A stretch of DNA of 64,000 bases from Pelagihabitans sp963760375 (lineage in GTDB: Bacteria > Bacteroidota > Bacteroidia > Flavobacteriales > Flavobacteriaceae), in contig CAVXCS010000005.1 of NCBI GenBank assembly GCA_963760375.1, forward strand, positions 1,426,001 through 1,490,000. The letters run 5' to 3'. This document shows, piece after piece, positions 28,482 through 37,237 of this stretch. Position 1 is the stretch's first letter. The number at the start of each line of letters is the position of its first letter. A model generated the notes under the pieces. The model saw nothing but the letters and a program-made list of their open reading frames with translations. It had not been told where the DNA came from and did no database searches. The position numbers and the translations under genes were made by a program.

Positions 28482-28489
28482 CAAAGATA
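28482..28489 (-). promoter_or_regulatory. Candidate -7 element TATCTTTG for ilv operon
   Basis: A perfect TAnnTTTG on the minus strand, 39 nt before ilvD. A transcript from here has ~35 nt of leader, so there is no room for attenuation. A short frame MNNILRHWI just upstream would lie outside this transcript. Confidence 0.4.
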
Positions 28490-28744
28490 ATAGTTTGGCG
28501 AGTGCGGGGAAGATTCCCTACTTATGTCATCTAAATCCAATGCCTCAAAATATTATTCATATACCTGATAATGAATTGGTTAGATTCTTTTTTTTATCAT
28601 ATCCAATTCGCTGTTGTCCCTGTTGTTAGGGGTGCTGGAACGAATAAATTTGGAAAGATTTCATCGGGGAACACCATGGAAGCATCGAAAAGCATTGGAT
28701 ATCGGGCATTGTCACAGCGCCGCGCACAAGCTATAATTTCAGTT
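28490..28744. other. Intergenic stretch between ilvD and pxpC
   Basis: About 255 nt without a recognisable gene. On the minus strand, a frame directly after pxpC stays open from ~28743 to a TGA at 28597 and ends in LFVPAPLTTGTTANWI; it has no upstream part and could be the tail of a lost gene, or chance. A 7-bp inverted repeat (GAATTGG / CCAATTC) surrounds an A-rich run near 28573-28610. Confidence 0.3.
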
Positions 28745-29584
28745 TCAAAGCAACTTTAAAGAAACGACATCCCCATATTTCTTCTGTGCCAGGATGGATA
28801 TGGCCTTATCGGTAATTTGAAGTATTCTCGGATACCCGCCGGTGGTTTGGCCGTCTTTCATCAAGATGATCAACTTGCCGGCCGGTGTGAGCTGTACTGT
28901 TCCGGGCAAGGTAGCCGAAGTAAGCATGGAATAAAGGTGTTCGCCTATCGGTTCATTGAGTTGGTAAGCCATTCGGTTGTTTTCTTTGGCAATCGTGAAA
29001 TCTTTAAAAAAAAGACCTTCCAACTGTTTGTCGTGGAGTATCTTGAATTCCGGGCCAGGATGGGCTTCCAAAACTTTTTCGTCCAATAGGTCGTCTAACT
29101 TATACTCGGTGATTCTTGGTTCGAATATCTTATTGACCTGATAAGGCACGAAGGATTTGTCATCGAGGTGGTTGCTTTCGGTTATGGGCAGGAACATCGA
29201 TTGGCTGCCTAAAATTGATTTGCCCCTAAAACCGTCCTTGATGGCCAAATAAGCACGAAAGCCCCTTTCCAATTTGCCGTAGGAAAGAATATCCCCGGCT
29301 TCGACCCGATATATCTTATGGTTTTGTATGGGTTCATTATTGAGGGTTGCCGACATTTCGGCACCGCCCAAAGCGATAAAGGAATCTTCTTCAAAAAACA
29401 GGGTCGGGCCCGTCATGGTGATTTCGATCACGGCCGCATTCCCATCGTTCTCGAGCAACATGTTCAGATTTCTAACCGTATGCCCATCCATGGCCCCGGC
29501 AATGGGAACCCCCTTGTCCCTATACCCAAATCGACCTGAATCCTGTACCGATGTAAAAAAACCGGATTTAAGAACCTTTAGCAT
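28745..29584 (-). CDS. pxpC: 5-oxoprolinase subunit PxpC (biotin-dependent carboxyltransferase-like)
   Basis: 279 residues, KipA/PxpC family (urea amidolyase C-terminal domain homologue): SGFFTSVQDSGRFGYRDKGVPIAGAMD at the start and TVQLTPAGKLIILMKDGQTTGGYPRI near the end are the family signatures. With PxpA and PxpB it hydrolyses 5-oxoproline to glutamate using ATP. Its start overlaps the end of pxpB by 17 nt. Slightly shorter than the ~310-residue E. coli protein. Confidence 0.9.
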   Translation of the reverse strand: MLKVLKSGFFTSVQDSGRFGYRDKGVPIAGAMDGHTVRNLNMLLENDGNAAVIEITMTGPTLFFEEDSFIALGGAEMSATLNNEPIQNHKIYRVEAGDILSYGKLERGFRAYLAIKDGFRGKSILGSQSMFLPITESNHLDDKSFVPYQVNKIFEPRITEYKLDDLLDEKVLEAHPGPEFKILHDKQLEGLFFKDFTIAKENNRMAYQLNEPIGEHLYSMLTSATLPGTVQLTPAGKLIILMKDGQTTGGYPRILQITDKAISILAQKKYGDVVSLKLL

Positions 29585-30311
29585 CCAATTTAATTTTTTC
29601 GATTTTATAAATACCCACTTCCCCTTCTATCTTATGCAGGTCGTACTCCGCCCTTGAGATAGGATAGAATTGGATCTGATCGCCCACGGTAACAAAGGAA
29701 GGCGGGTTGTGGGTTGCATCAAAAATGGGAATACTGCAATTTCCGATGATATTCCAGCCGCCTGGGGACTCTTGTGGATAGATGCCGGTTTGTTTTCCCG
29801 CCATACCAACCGCTCCTTTGACCACCTTGAGTCGAGGGGTGGCCCTTCTGGGTACCTCCAAAACTTCAGCCAACCCGCCCAAATACATGAATCCCGGCAA
29901 AAAGCCAATACCGAAAACTGTATATATATTACCGGCATGCAAGGCAATTATTTTAGGAATCGGCAGCTGCAAGCGTTCCGCGATCTCGGGCAAATCGATC
30001 CCAAAATCCAGATCGTAGCAAACGGGAAGGCGCCATAGGTATTTTTGCCTTGGTTTAACCGCCTCTTTTTCTTCATACCATTGCAGCAATTGCCCCTTTA
30101 ACAATTCGAATTCGATTTGCCTATCGCGTTGGATCAATGTCAGCGAATTATAGGCGGGTACAAATTCCCATTGGTTTTGATCCAATTTTTGCTTCAAATA
30201 TTCCTGAAATTGAAGAATGTCCTCTAAAATGGAATGTAATACCTCATTGGGCCATTCCACTAATAGGGAATGGACACCAAATGGTTTCATTTGAATCGGG
30301 AGCTTTTTCAC
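29568..30311 (-). CDS. pxpB: 5-oxoprolinase subunit PxpB (KipI-like)
   Basis: 247 residues. The KipI/PxpB signatures LPVCYDLDFGIDLPEIA, FGIGFLPGFMYLGGL and PSFVTVGDQIQFYPIS are all present, with KQTGIYPQESPGGWNIIG as the conserved glycine-rich centre. It works as a complex with PxpC. Overlaps pxpA by 4 nt and pxpC by 17 nt, so the three are translationally coupled. Confidence 0.92.
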   Translation of the reverse strand: MKKLPIQMKPFGVHSLLVEWPNEVLHSILEDILQFQEYLKQKLDQNQWEFVPAYNSLTLIQRDRQIEFELLKGQLLQWYEEKEAVKPRQKYLWRLPVCYDLDFGIDLPEIAERLQLPIPKIIALHAGNIYTVFGIGFLPGFMYLGGLAEVLEVPRRATPRLKVVKGAVGMAGKQTGIYPQESPGGWNIIGNCSIPIFDATHNPPSFVTVGDQIQFYPISRAEYDLHKIEGEVGIYKIEKIKLDAKGS

Positions 30312-31057
30312 TTTTCGATTTGGATATTATGGTTCGGCAAGCTTTTCGAAAGATACATCAATATTTGTAAAACTTGAGGGTTGTCGCCGTGTATGCAATA
30401 AGTATCTGCCTTGATATCGATCTTCGACCCTTCGGTCGATTTTACTTGATGGTGCAGCACCATCGAAAGCAGGTGTTCCAAAACAGATTCAGGATCCGTG
30501 ATGACCGCATCGCCATGTTCCCTTGACACCAATGAAAGATCGACGTTGTAGTTTCGGTCGGCGAACGCTTCATATTTGATGCTGAATCGATTTTTTAGGG
30601 CTTCCTCACCAATGGCCGAACCAGGTGGGACATAAAGCCAAACGTCTTCCCTATAGTCATTCACGGCCCTGAGAAAGGTCGTTGCAAGATCTCTGTCTTT
30701 GGCGATGTCATTGTACAAGGCACCGTGTGGTTTGATATGATAGAGTTTTTGCTGACTTGATGTTAAAATCGATATGAGATTTTCGATTTGCTCAGCAATC
30801 GAGCGAATTAATTTCGGTTCCGACAATTTTATCGATTTCCTGCCAAAATTTTCCCAATCCGGATAGGATGGATGCGCCCCAATCTTAACCTTGTTTTTTA
30901 TGGCCAATCGTGCTACTTCAAACATGGTTTTAGGATCCCCCGCGTGGCCACCGCAAGCGATACTGCATGAAGATATAAAGGGAAATAATTGTGCCTCGTT
31001 GTCCAAACCTTCCCCCACATCGCAGTTGATGTCAATGGCTCTAGCGTTGTTCTTCAT
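30308..31057 (-). CDS. pxpA: 5-oxoprolinase subunit PxpA (LamB/YcsF)
   Basis: 249 residues, LamB/YcsF family: starts with DINCDVGEG, then SSCSIACGGHAGDPKTM and KIGAHPSYPDWENFGRK. The subunit supplies the ATP-dependent ring-opening step of pyroglutamate detoxification. First of pxpABC. There is no NRAMP or KipR gene alongside; two alpha/beta hydrolases lie upstream in the same direction instead. Confidence 0.93.
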   Translation of the reverse strand: MKNNARAIDINCDVGEGLDNEAQLFPFISSCSIACGGHAGDPKTMFEVARLAIKNKVKIGAHPSYPDWENFGRKSIKLSEPKLIRSIAEQIENLISILTSSQQKLYHIKPHGALYNDIAKDRDLATTFLRAVNDYREDVWLYVPPGSAIGEEALKNRFSIKYEAFADRNYNVDLSLVSREHGDAVITDPESVLEHLLSMVLHHQVKSTEGSKIDIKADTYCIHGDNPQVLQILMYLSKSLPNHNIQIEK

Positions 31058-31111
31058 AACAGCTATCTTTCAATACATTGCGAACTATCTGAATCTGGGC
31101 AAAAAATGGTC

Positions 31112-31912
31112 CTAGTCCAACACCTGACCAATTCCTTGGGCAAAGGAATCAAAACCATATAAGTATTTGTGATCACCGCCTTCAATGGCAAATATTTTTT
31201 TGTTTTTCCCCGGAACGGCATCGTATAATCGCTGCCCCTGTGCAAAGGGGATGACCGGATCCTCGGTCCCATGAAATATAAAAATAGGGCAATTTATCTT
31301 CTGTACATATTCGTTCGTCGGAAATTTGTAACGTGACAGCCATTGCACAGGCAGGAAAGGAAAGCGATACTTCCCAATTTCGACGCCGCTATAAAAGGGC
31401 GACTCCAGGATCAGTTTTTGGGGATGGTTCGCCGCCGCCAATCCACTGGCGATTCCCGTTCCCAGGGAGCGTCCATAAATAATTATATTTTCTTCCTGGT
31501 ACTTCCTAAGTGCGAAATCATACAATAATTGAGCGTCGCCCTTTAAAGCTTCTTCACTGATTTTTCCGGTGCTTTTACCGTAGGTCCGATAATCGAACAG
31601 CAATAGATCATATCCTTTTCCATACACCAAATTGGCCACATGGCCCAGGTTCGAGATATTTCCCGAATTTCCATGAAAATAGATTATCACCCCTTTCGCA
31701 GGTTCCTGTTGAAAATAAACCACGTTCAGCTTGGCCCCGTCTTCGGCCGTGATGAAAAACTCCTCGTAAGGTTGACGAAAATCATATTTGTGATGTGATG
31801 GCAGGACCTCTGGAAGAAAGATCATTCTTTCCTGAAAGCCATAGGCCAATAACAGTAGTATCGCATAGAGGGCCAAAAGCACGATACTGGTTATTTTAAG
31901 CCTTTTCATCAA
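31112..31912 (-). CDS. Membrane-anchored alpha/beta hydrolase (1)
   Basis: 266 residues. One N-terminal membrane helix (~5-25) is followed by an alpha/beta-hydrolase fold: oxyanion region YFHGNSGN, nucleophile elbow YGRSLGTG (GxSxG), FHGTEDPVIPFAQG with the acidic residue, and GGDHKYL with the catalytic His. It resembles the ABHD13/YqiA-like 'lysophospholipase' group. It overlaps its upstream paralogue by 17 nt. Substrate unknown. Confidence 0.88.
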   Translation of the reverse strand: MMKRLKITSIVLLALYAILLLLAYGFQERMIFLPEVLPSHHKYDFRQPYEEFFITAEDGAKLNVVYFQQEPAKGVIIYFHGNSGNISNLGHVANLVYGKGYDLLLFDYRTYGKSTGKISEEALKGDAQLLYDFALRKYQEENIIIYGRSLGTGIASGLAAANHPQKLILESPFYSGVEIGKYRFPFLPVQWLSRYKFPTNEYVQKINCPIFIFHGTEDPVIPFAQGQRLYDAVPGKNKKIFAIEGGDHKYLYGFDSFAQGIGQVLD

Positions 31913-32771
31913 TGTCGTTTTTTCGATGCGAAATAGATATGCTGGATCCCTTCAAATTCATTTTTTCCGGTTTTGAGGCGATGATCTCTCCCAGCATTTT
32001 ATGATAGGATTCAAAAGTGTTCAGGTTTTTATGTCCCCCGCCGATGATGGTGTACAACCGGGTGGATTTGGGTTTGATCTTCGAAAGTTTGACACTGGTG
32101 CGATAGGGAATCAACTTATCATCGGTTCCGTGCAGGATATGAACCGGACAATTCACGTACTTCATCCATTTATAGGTGGGCATTGGAAATTTGATGAGAA
32201 GTGATAGCGGCATAAAGGGGATATATTTTTTGGCCACTTTGCTCAGACTGTAATAGGGCGCATCCAAAATCAGCATTTTCGGGTCGTTCATGGAGGCCAG
32301 TTTGGTCGCAAAACCAGAACCCAATGACCTACCGTACAGAATAATGTATTTCTCCTCTACTTTTTCCTTGATTTTGTCATAGACCAACTGCATATCCCTT
32401 TTTATGGCCTTTTGGGTGCGCCTGCCAGTGCTTTTGCCAAACCCCCGATAATCGACCATCAACACTTCATAACCATGACGCGTGAAATCAACTGCATACT
32501 TGCCCCAGCCTTTGATACTTTTTGAATTTCCCTTGAGATAGAATACGATGCCTTTGGGCTGACTCACTTTAAATCTTAACCCATTGATAGTGGCGCCATC
32601 ACGGGTTACTACGTTGTACTCCTCCGTTTCCTGATTTTCATAGAAAAACTGGAAGTCTTTGGGCAGCTTTTCCGGCTTGAACATCAAATAATCCTGTAAA
32701 AAATACAACAGGACACTGATGGTGATATACACCCCGAGAATCAGTAGAACAATATAGGCCCAGTCAGACAT
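31896..32771 (-). CDS. Membrane-anchored alpha/beta hydrolase (2)
   Basis: 291 residues, paralogue of the neighbouring hydrolase: N-terminal helix (YIVLLILGVYITISVLLYFL), YLKGNSKS, YGRSLGSG elbow, LHGTDDKLIPYRTSV and GGGHKNL. In the oxyanion region the usual HG is LKG here, a conservative difference between the two copies. The C-terminal extension is Lys/Ser-rich (SSISISHRKND). The two genes overlap by 17 nt and must be co-expressed, suggesting a tandem duplication followed by division of labour. Confidence 0.87.
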   Translation of the reverse strand: MSDWAYIVLLILGVYITISVLLYFLQDYLMFKPEKLPKDFQFFYENQETEEYNVVTRDGATINGLRFKVSQPKGIVFYLKGNSKSIKGWGKYAVDFTRHGYEVLMVDYRGFGKSTGRRTQKAIKRDMQLVYDKIKEKVEEKYIILYGRSLGSGFATKLASMNDPKMLILDAPYYSLSKVAKKYIPFMPLSLLIKFPMPTYKWMKYVNCPVHILHGTDDKLIPYRTSVKLSKIKPKSTRLYTIIGGGHKNLNTFESYHKMLGEIIASKPEKMNLKGSSISISHRKNDIDEKA

Positions 32772-32829
32772 CCATTATCGTTTATCACAAGATACAAAAT
32801 CTACTTCCCCGAAGAATCGCATAACCTGT

Positions 32830-33921
32830 TTAGAGCCACTTTTTCCTTTTAAAGTAAATGAGCATGCCAAGGAAGAGCACGATCATAATTCCCCAGACTA
32901 CGAAGTATCCATACCGGGACTGCAGTTCGGGCATGTTCTGAAAATTCATCCCATACACCCCCACTATAAAAGTCAGGGGTATAAATATAGAGGCCATGAT
33001 GGTCAATACTTTCATTACCTCGTTCATCTTGTTGCTCATGTTGCTCATATACATTTCCATGAGGCTCATGCTCATTTCGCGATATACCTGCAAACTTTCG
33101 TTGATTTCGACACAGTGGTCGAGCACATCCCGTAAAAAAAGTTTGGTGTCTTTTGATATCAAAGGGTTTTCGGTATCGATCAACCGAACCACCAATTCAC
33201 GAACCGGGGAAACACATCGCCGTATTTTCAACACCTCCTTCTTTAGTTGTTGAATGTCTTGGGCTACCTGGGAAGAAGGATTGTTGTAGACTTCTTCTTC
33301 CAACGCTTCAATCTTGTTGTTGAGGTTCTCAAGGACCAGAAAATAATTGTCGATGATGGCATCGAGCAAGGCAAAAAACAAATAATCTGCTTTTCTGGTG
33401 CGTATGCGTCCGGTCTTCCCCCTGAGCCGGTCACGCACGCTTCCAAAAACGTCCTCGTTCAGTTCTTGGAACAGGAGTACACACTTGTCAAAGAGCACCA
33501 ACGCCACATGTTCTATGACCAAATTGTTATCCTTATCAAGGTATAACATCTTGAAGACCCCAAAAATATAATCTCCATAATCGTCGATTTTCGGTCTTTG
33601 ATGCGGATTTACGGCATCTTCGAGCAACAAGGGATTAAGACTAAAGGATTTTCCCAGTTGTTCGATAAATACCTCATCGTTGATTCCTACCACATCGATC
33701 CACGAGGTTGGATCTTCATCTTTAAATCGCTTGGCTTCCTGAATATCGGTCAGTGCAAATTCCTGTATCCCCGACTCATCATAGTCCATGACCTTGATCG
33801 TGCTATTTGTTTTCTCCCGCTGGCCCAAATAATTTATAGTGCCCGGCGCCTTGCCCATTTTTCGGGAAGCCCTGGATATTTTCTTTTTATCCAATTGGAG
33901 TTTATTTTTTCGTTTACCCAT
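32830..33921 (-). CDS. corA: Magnesium/cobalt transporter CorA
   Basis: 363 residues. A long cytoplasmic domain with the willow helices is followed by two C-terminal membrane helices and the selectivity motif YGMNF (GMN) with NMPE in the periplasmic loop; the Lys-rich tail YFKRKKWL is typical. It forms a pentameric Mg2+ channel. It has its own -7 candidate and follows the broken TruA-like gene. Confidence 0.95.
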   Translation of the reverse strand: MGKRKNKLQLDKKKISRASRKMGKAPGTINYLGQREKTNSTIKVMDYDESGIQEFALTDIQEAKRFKDEDPTSWIDVVGINDEVFIEQLGKSFSLNPLLLEDAVNPHQRPKIDDYGDYIFGVFKMLYLDKDNNLVIEHVALVLFDKCVLLFQELNEDVFGSVRDRLRGKTGRIRTRKADYLFFALLDAIIDNYFLVLENLNNKIEALEEEVYNNPSSQVAQDIQQLKKEVLKIRRCVSPVRELVVRLIDTENPLISKDTKLFLRDVLDHCVEINESLQVYREMSMSLMEMYMSNMSNKMNEVMKVLTIMASIFIPLTFIVGVYGMNFQNMPELQSRYGYFVVWGIMIVLFLGMLIYFKRKKWL

Positions 33922-33941
33922 ATTTATCTTACTTCTTGGAC

Positions 33942-33949
33942 CAAAAATA
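33942..33949 (-). promoter_or_regulatory. Candidate -7 element TATTTTTG for corA
   Basis: A perfect TAnnTTTG on the minus strand 20 nt before corA, inside the 38-nt gap after the TruA-like gene. corA is therefore probably transcribed independently of the frameshifted gene upstream. Confidence 0.4.
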
Positions 33950-33959
33950 ATAAAAGTCG

Positions 33960-34755
33960 CTATTGGTATCGGTCGAATTCCAAAGTGTTCAGATGTAAAC
34001 CGGAACCGGGCGCGACATAGGTCACCTGAAAGTTAGTATTTTCCCTGAGGGATTCCTCAATGTCCTCAAATTTAATCTCTCCCTTGCCCAAGGATATCAA
34101 ACCGCCCATGATCATGCGTACCTGATAACGTAAAAATCCAACGGCCTTGATTTTAAGCAAATAGCTTTTTTCCGGAAAAAAACTGGCCGATAATCAATTG
34201 GTTATCCTGAACAATACATTCAAGTACCTCGCGCACAAATGTGGCATTATCCCTTGGCCGTGCGGTATAGGCGGAAAAGTTATGGGTTCCCTTAAAAAGC
34301 AAGGCGGCCTTTTTCATCGATTCAATATCCAGTGGTTCCATTATATTGGCCATGAACGGAGCTGCATAGGGGTGGTTCTTGGTGCCGAACGAAAAGAGAT
34401 AAATATATTCCTTCACCTTGATACTTTGGATGATATTGAATTCACCTTCAATTTCTTCCAGTCCGGTCACTCTGATATCTGCAGGAAGGTTCGCATTAAA
34501 AGAGTGCATGAATGAAGGTAGATCGGCAAGGGGCCGGCCCTTTATGAAGAGTTCAAAGGCATAGTCCAATGCGGAGACCTTGGCATCTGTCCTACCTGTT
34601 CCAAGCACCTTTACCCCTTGGTCGGGAAGTATAAATTTCAGGGTTTTGACCAGCATGCCTTCGATGGTTTTCTGACCGGGCTGTTTTTGCCAGCCACTAT
34701 AGCGGAATCCCAAGAACTGAAGCCTTATCAAGTAATGGTGGACCTTGGATTGCAT
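33960..34755 (-). pseudogene. TruA-like tRNA pseudouridine synthase, frameshifted
   Basis: Two frames make one TruA-type protein of ~264 residues. The first (34755-34153) carries LGFRYSGWQKQPG and the catalytic Asp in GRTDAKVSALDYAF (Asp57), and runs to IIGQFFSGKKLFA then stop. The second (from ~34182 to 33960) carries LKIKAVGFLRYQVRMIMGGL, the conserved C-terminal motif. The break is a homopolymer: 7 A on the plus strand at 34176-34182 (T7 in the gene). With T6 the frame is restored as GQFFPEKSYLLKIKA. Canonical TruA reads GRTDxGVHA, so this is the divergent second paralogue of Bacteroidota. It may be a real mutation, a sequencing error or slippage. Confidence 0.85.
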
Positions 34756-35136
34756 GAATTTATTTTAGTGCGAACGGGATTTCCTAAGGAATCTTTTTTG
34801 TTTTTTTGTAACTTCAATACGATTTAACCAATCTAATGAATATAAATATGGCCGATGAACCCTATTTTGGTGCTGGGCACTTGAATTTTCATGATCATAA
34901 TGCGGGAATTGGTTACAATAAGCACTTGGTAATCTTCAAAAGCCCGCTCATTTTCCTATGGTTATCTGTTCTGGAATGTTCATTTGCTTTCTTAATTGTC
35001 TTTCGTAGGGTTTTCACAATGCTTTTTGGTGCATACCCAACATTCTCCGTCTTTTATCGAATTTTACCAATAAATAATAACCCCTCCCGTTTTATATATT
35101 TCGGGGAGTGCACCAATCCTTAAAAGTAAGGTTTAT
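34756..35136. other. 380-nt intergenic region, AT-rich
   Basis: It separates the TruA-like gene from the membrane protein at 35137 and has no convincing gene. A plus-strand frame of 95 residues (34836-35123) begins MNINMADEPYFGAGHL, but its codon choice and composition look random. A TATATTTC near 35095 could be a weak -7 element for the next gene. Confidence 0.4.
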
Positions 35137-35619
35137 ATGAATGTAATATTACAGATTTTGCCGTGGAAACGCGGTCTTTACTTATCCATAGGTATTTTGA
35201 CCGTCCTCTTTGTTTTAAGCTTTTACGGACTTTATACCAATAAGTTTTATTTTTTCAAATTTGAGAATTATATCATTCCCATTTTGTCCATTGTCCATTT
35301 TGGTTTCTTGTACGTGCTGAATTTCAAGATCAATGAGCGGGAGGTCGCTGACCTGCCCATGCGGAATTTGGAATATGGACTTTATGTTATATTCCTGGTC
35401 TACGTATTCAAGCTCATCGATACCTTGTTCATATTACTGGGAATGGAAGATTTTGAAAACCACGTTATACCCGATACTTTTGTGCCCATGGGCATATTCA
35501 TCTTTGGTCTCTACCTATTGTTGATACTTCTTACTTTAATGACCTTTCAGTACCGAAAAAATCTGGTCGGCAGTTATAATTTTGATGAAATCAACCAAAT
35601 TGATTCTTGGGAAGAATAA
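35137..35619 (+). CDS. Small integral membrane protein, unknown function
   Basis: 160 residues with four predicted membrane helices (~10-32, ~43-62, ~80-102, ~115-138) and a short acidic C-terminus (NFDEINQIDSWEE). No motif recognised. It is a rightward single gene bounded by an intergenic gap on the left and a strong bidirectional terminator on the right. Reads as a conserved flavobacterial hypothetical; the function is unknown. Confidence 0.7.
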   Translation: MNVILQILPWKRGLYLSIGILTVLFVLSFYGLYTNKFYFFKFENYIIPILSIVHFGFLYVLNFKINEREVADLPMRNLEYGLYVIFLVYVFKLIDTLFILLGMEDFENHVIPDTFVPMGIFIFGLYLLLILLTLMTFQYRKNLVGSYNFDEINQIDSWEE

Positions 35620-35637
35620 ATTCAAAAAAAGAATCAT

Positions 35638-35669
35638 AAAAAAGCCTGACCGCTTCGGTCAGGCTTTTT
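35638..35669. terminator. Bidirectional intrinsic terminator
   Basis: A 13-bp perfect stem AAAAAGCCTGACC / GGTCAGGCTTTTT around loop GCTTC, with A and T tracts on both sides. It sits between the convergent membrane-protein gene and MoxR-like gene and can end both transcripts. Confidence 0.92.
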
Positions 35670-35672
35670 ATG

Positions 35673-37136
35673 TTAAAGGCCACTAATAAAACTACCATAT
35701 AGGTCTTTGAATTGATACCCTTCGGTAAACCTGTGTTTGCTCAGTTTTTTATGGGCTACCAAGCCCCATAGCAGAATTTCCTTCAAGAAATAAGTATCCT
35801 CTTTTGGAAAATCAGGTTGATATTTCTTGATCAAATGCCGTAATCCCGGAACACCGTCCAAAGTTCTTTTATATTCCTCGTCGGTGAAATCATCCAACAG
35901 CTCAAAGCCCTCTCCTTGAAAAAACCAATGCAACAGTTCGTCATACGGGGTTTCCTCGTCTTTCTTTTCCAATTTGTTGATCTTGGGAAAATACAAGGGG
36001 AAAATAGATTTTACAGCCTCATCTATCAACATGGCCGCAACGGTATCGGCACCTTCTTGTTCGCCTTCGTAAACCAATTCAATTTTCCCGGTGATCGACG
36101 GAATTACGCCCAAAAAGTCACTTAACCGTACCATGGTATTGGTCGCGCCCGACATGAGCGACCTGCGTTCTGCGGTGCTCAGTAAATTCTCAAACGCAGT
36201 GATACTGGTTCGGGCACTCACCCCGCTCTTTGCATCGACATACTCACTTTTTCTGGCTTCAAAACTGATCTGTTCCAAAAGATCTTTGGCCAAATCGGGT
36301 ACATATACCGAGGCTATTTGGCGTTCATCCAATCGGGATTCCTGGGCGGTAATCTTACGGGCGGTTTCAATGTCATCCGGATAATGCGTCAGTATCTGTG
36401 AACCTATCCGATCCTTCAAAGGGGTAACGATGCTGCCCCTATTGGTATAGTCTTCCGGATTTGCCGTAAATACAAATTGAATATCCAATGGCAATCGGAG
36501 TTTAAAGCCACGGATCTGTATATCGCCCTCTTCCAGGATATTGAACAAAGAAACCTGTATCCGTGCCTGTAGGTCAGGGAGTTCGTTGATCACAAAAATA
36601 CAGCGATTGGCGCGTGGTATCATTCCGAAATGGATCACACGGTCATCGGCATAGGAAAGCTTCAGATTGGCAGCCTTTATGGGGTCTACATCGCCGATCA
36701 AATCGGCAACGGTGACATCAGGGGTGGCCAATTTTTCATAAAACCGTTCATTGCGATGCAGCCAATTTATGGGTGTGGCATCCCCTTTTTCCTTGATAAG
36801 ATCGAGCGAATATCTGGAAATGGGCTTTAAAGGATCATCATTGATTTCGGATCCCGCCACCACCGGGATCCATTCATCCAACAAGTTCACCATCAACCTT
36901 GCCAAACGCGTTTTTGCCTGTCCCCGCAAACCCAATAAGTTGATATTGTGCCTTGAAAGAATGGCCCGTTCCAGTTCAGGGATCACGGAACTTTCATAGC
37001 CCCAAACCCCAATAAAGGTTTCCGATCCTTTTTGTATTTTTTCCCTCAGGTTGTCTCGAAGTTCATCTTTGATGGTCTTACTTTTGTAACCGGCTTTTTT
37101 AAGTTCGCCAAGCGTCTTTATTTTTTGATATTCCAA
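35673..37136 (-). CDS. MoxR/magnesium-chelatase-like AAA+ ATPase
   Basis: 487 residues. Walker A is GLRGQAKTR (the GxxGxAKT form usual for MoxR/RavA/ChlI-type AAA+), Walker B is RCIFVINELPDL (with an N in place of the usual D), sensor 1 VFTANPEDYTNRG, and the arginine region PLKDRIGSQ. The C-terminal half is helical. Such ATPases act as chaperones with VWA-domain partners; the next gene upstream encodes one. No porphyrin genes are nearby, so chelatase function is unlikely. Confidence 0.85.
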   Translation of the reverse strand: MEYQKIKTLGELKKAGYKSKTIKDELRDNLREKIQKGSETFIGVWGYESSVIPELERAILSRHNINLLGLRGQAKTRLARLMVNLLDEWIPVVAGSEINDDPLKPISRYSLDLIKEKGDATPINWLHRNERFYEKLATPDVTVADLIGDVDPIKAANLKLSYADDRVIHFGMIPRANRCIFVINELPDLQARIQVSLFNILEEGDIQIRGFKLRLPLDIQFVFTANPEDYTNRGSIVTPLKDRIGSQILTHYPDDIETARKITAQESRLDERQIASVYVPDLAKDLLEQISFEARKSEYVDAKSGVSARTSITAFENLLSTAERRSLMSGATNTMVRLSDFLGVIPSITGKIELVYEGEQEGADTVAAMLIDEAVKSIFPLYFPKINKLEKKDEETPYDELLHWFFQGEGFELLDDFTDEEYKRTLDGVPGLRHLIKKYQPDFPKEDTYFLKEILLWGLVAHKKLSKHRFTEGYQFKDLYGSFISGL

Positions 37137-37237
37137 TTTTCTTCTTTTATTTGGTTCTAGCCTCCATCATGGTTTTGTGGTCATTTTCCATACCATGATC
37201 GGGTGCAATACTATTTATCTTTTCTTCGCTATTTTTT

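Noticed and set aside
28443..28570. Short frame MNNILRHWI before ilvD as an Ile/Leu/Val leader
   Set aside because: It lies upstream of the best promoter candidate and has no terminator after it.
34836..35123. 95-residue frame MNINMADEPYF...
   Set aside because: AT-rich, no motif, random-looking composition, no clear promoter; kept only as an intergenic note.
35673..37136. Non-canonical Walker A (GLRGQAKT) read as a damaged ATPase
   Set aside because: The A before K is normal for MoxR/RavA-type AAA+ proteins.
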